A stretch of DNA of 6,814 nucleotides from DATFGK01 sp046712825 (GTDB taxonomy: Bacteria; Actinomycetota; AC-67). Position 1 is the stretch's first letter; every line of letters starts with the position of its first letter. Shown here one piece after another: positions 6,060-6,814 of the stretch. The DNA lies in contig JBKKCR010000091.1 in NCBI GenBank assembly GCA_046712825.1, positions 1 through 6,814 on the forward strand. Direction: 5' to 3'. Under the pieces are notes generated by a model. The model was not told the DNA's origin, did no database searches, and saw only the letters and a program-made list of their open reading frames with translations. The translations under genes were made by a program, and so were the position numbers.

Positions 6060-6814
6060 GGCTCCACCTGCGCCAGCAGTTTATCGGCAGCCGTGTACGG
6101 GTCGAGGCCGTGCTCGGTCACCTGGGCGGCCAGGCTGTCGAGCAGCTCCTGGTCCCCTACCTCGTCGATCGCCCGCCGGATACGTCCGAGCGCTATCTCC
6201 ACGATCTCGTGCGCGTTGCGAGCGATGCGCCGCCGGCGAAGCTCCCCCGAGGCCTCGATGTGCGCTCGGTGCTGCTCGACCGCGTCCCAGAGCTCCCCGA
6301 CGCCCTTCCCGTCGGTCGCCTGCGTCAGGAGCACCGGCGGCTCCCAATCCCGCGCCGCACCGAGATGGAGCATCTGCTTGATCTCGCGCGCAGCGCCACT
6401 TGCCCCCTCGCGATCGGCCTTGTTGACGACGTAGATATCGGCGATCTCCAGCAGTCCGGCCTTGTTCGCCTGGATGGCATCGCCGAAGCCGGGCGCGAGC
6501 ACGACCACAGTGGTGTCCGCCTCGCGCGCGACGTCGACCTCCGCCTGACCCACCCCCACCGTCTCGACGATCATCACATCGGTCCCGATCGCATCGAGGA
6601 TTCGCAGGGCGTGCGGGGCCGCCCACGCCAAGCCGCCCAGCTGCCCGCGCGTGGCCATCGAACGGATGAACACCCCGGGGTCGGTCGCGTGCTCCTGCAT
6701 CCGCAAGCGATCCCCGAGCAACGCTCCGCCCGAGAACGGCGACGTCGGATCGATGGCAAGCACGCTCACCGTGAGGTTCCGCGCCCGCAACACGCCGACC
6801 AACGCCGAGACGAG
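6056..6814 (-). CDS. meaB: MeaB/ArgK-family GTPase, chaperone of the acyl-CoA mutase (5' end missing)
   Basis: The window holds the last 252 residues of a G3E-class P-loop GTPase that, in the family, loads and protects the cobalamin cofactor of acyl-CoA mutases. Visible motifs in order are AIDPTSPFSGGALLGDRLRM (the conserved DPSSxxSGGxxLGD segment), FIRSMATRGQLGG, the G3-type VETVGVGQAE, VVVLAPGFGDAIQANKAGLLEIAD, the guanine-specifying NKAD, and TQATDGKGVGELWDAV toward the C-terminus. The Walker A loop and about 60-80 N-terminal residues should lie beyond position 6814; the frame is open to the edge. A TTG at 6802 is not the true start. The TGA overlaps the mutase ATG (ATGA, 6056-6059), so the pair is translationally coupled. 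In IcmF proteins the same two modules are fused in the same order. Family membership is clear; partner specificity is inferred from the position. Confidence 0.92.
   Translation of the reverse strand, partial: LVSALVGVLRARNLTVSVLAIDPTSPFSGGALLGDRLRMQEHATDPGVFIRSMATRGQLGGLAWAAPHALRILDAIGTDVMIVETVGVGQAEVDVAREADTTVVVLAPGFGDAIQANKAGLLEIADIYVVNKADREGASGAAREIKQMLHLGAARDWEPPVLLTQATDGKGVGELWDAVEQHRAHIEASGELRRRRIARNAHEIVEIALGRIRRAIDEVGDQELLDSLAAQVTEHGLDPYTAADKLLAQVEP
6062..6069 (-). promoter_or_regulatory. Ribosome binding site of the mutase gene inside the GTPase gene
   Basis: AGGTGGAG on the minus strand sits just before the mutase ATG (6059-6057), within the last codons of the GTPase gene. With the ATGA overlap it supports reinitiation and coupled synthesis of the two proteins. 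Confidence 0.65.

Noticed and set aside
4653..6434. A 593-residue open frame on the plus strand opposite the mutase and GTPase genes
   Set aside because: It is antisense to two confidently identified genes and has an Arg/Leu/Val/His-heavy composition without recognisable motifs, as expected of a complementary frame in G+C-rich DNA.

Overview
This is a G+C-rich, gene-dense window that looks like the chromosome of an actinobacterium-like organism, quite possibly an uncultured lineage. The support for that is the base composition, GTG starts, TANNNT -10 hexamers lying almost on top of start codons (typical of leaderless actinobacterial genes), a stand-alone IcmA-type acyl-CoA mutase, and a secreted protein with GDWDGDG repeats. 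The assignment is inference; no rRNA or other marker gene is present. I see no mobile element, CRISPR array, tRNA or phage gene.

Layout. Positions 22-1197 (+) encode an exported repeat protein, closed by a textbook intrinsic terminator at 1216-1249. On the minus strand follow an enoyl-CoA hydratase (1251-2036), a small hypothetical protein with a possible PUA-like fold (2076-2603), and a small cysteine-rich lipoprotein (2569-3072). These three run head to tail; the lipoprotein is the first gene. A short tetratricopeptide (TPR) protein (3126-3620, +) diverges from the lipoprotein across about 50 bp. It then converges on a Rossmann-fold NAD(P)-binding protein (3617-4375, -), with both stop codons inside one CTAG. 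Upstream of that gene on the minus strand are an acyl-CoA mutase large subunit (4395-6059) and a MeaB/ArgK-type GTPase (6056-6814) that is cut by the window edge.

How the genes fit together. The GTPase and mutase overlap by ATGA and almost certainly form one translationally coupled unit: a coenzyme-B12-dependent acyl-CoA mutase with its dedicated G-protein chaperone. The mutase carries Phe and Gln at the two positions where methylmalonyl-CoA mutase has Tyr89 and Arg207. That is the isobutyryl-CoA mutase signature, so the usual label 'methylmalonyl-CoA mutase' is probably wrong here. The cobalamin-binding domain is absent from this polypeptide and from the window, so a small IcmB-like subunit must be encoded elsewhere. 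The enoyl-CoA hydratase would suit the same acyl-CoA (branched-chain or fatty-acid) metabolism but lies in a separate unit. The secreted protein, lipoprotein, TPR protein and PUA-like protein have no evident link to that pathway.

I found no clearly novel multi-gene system. The points most worth following up are the mutase specificity, the possible paired leaderless promoters at 3073-3125, and the degenerating repeat protein.
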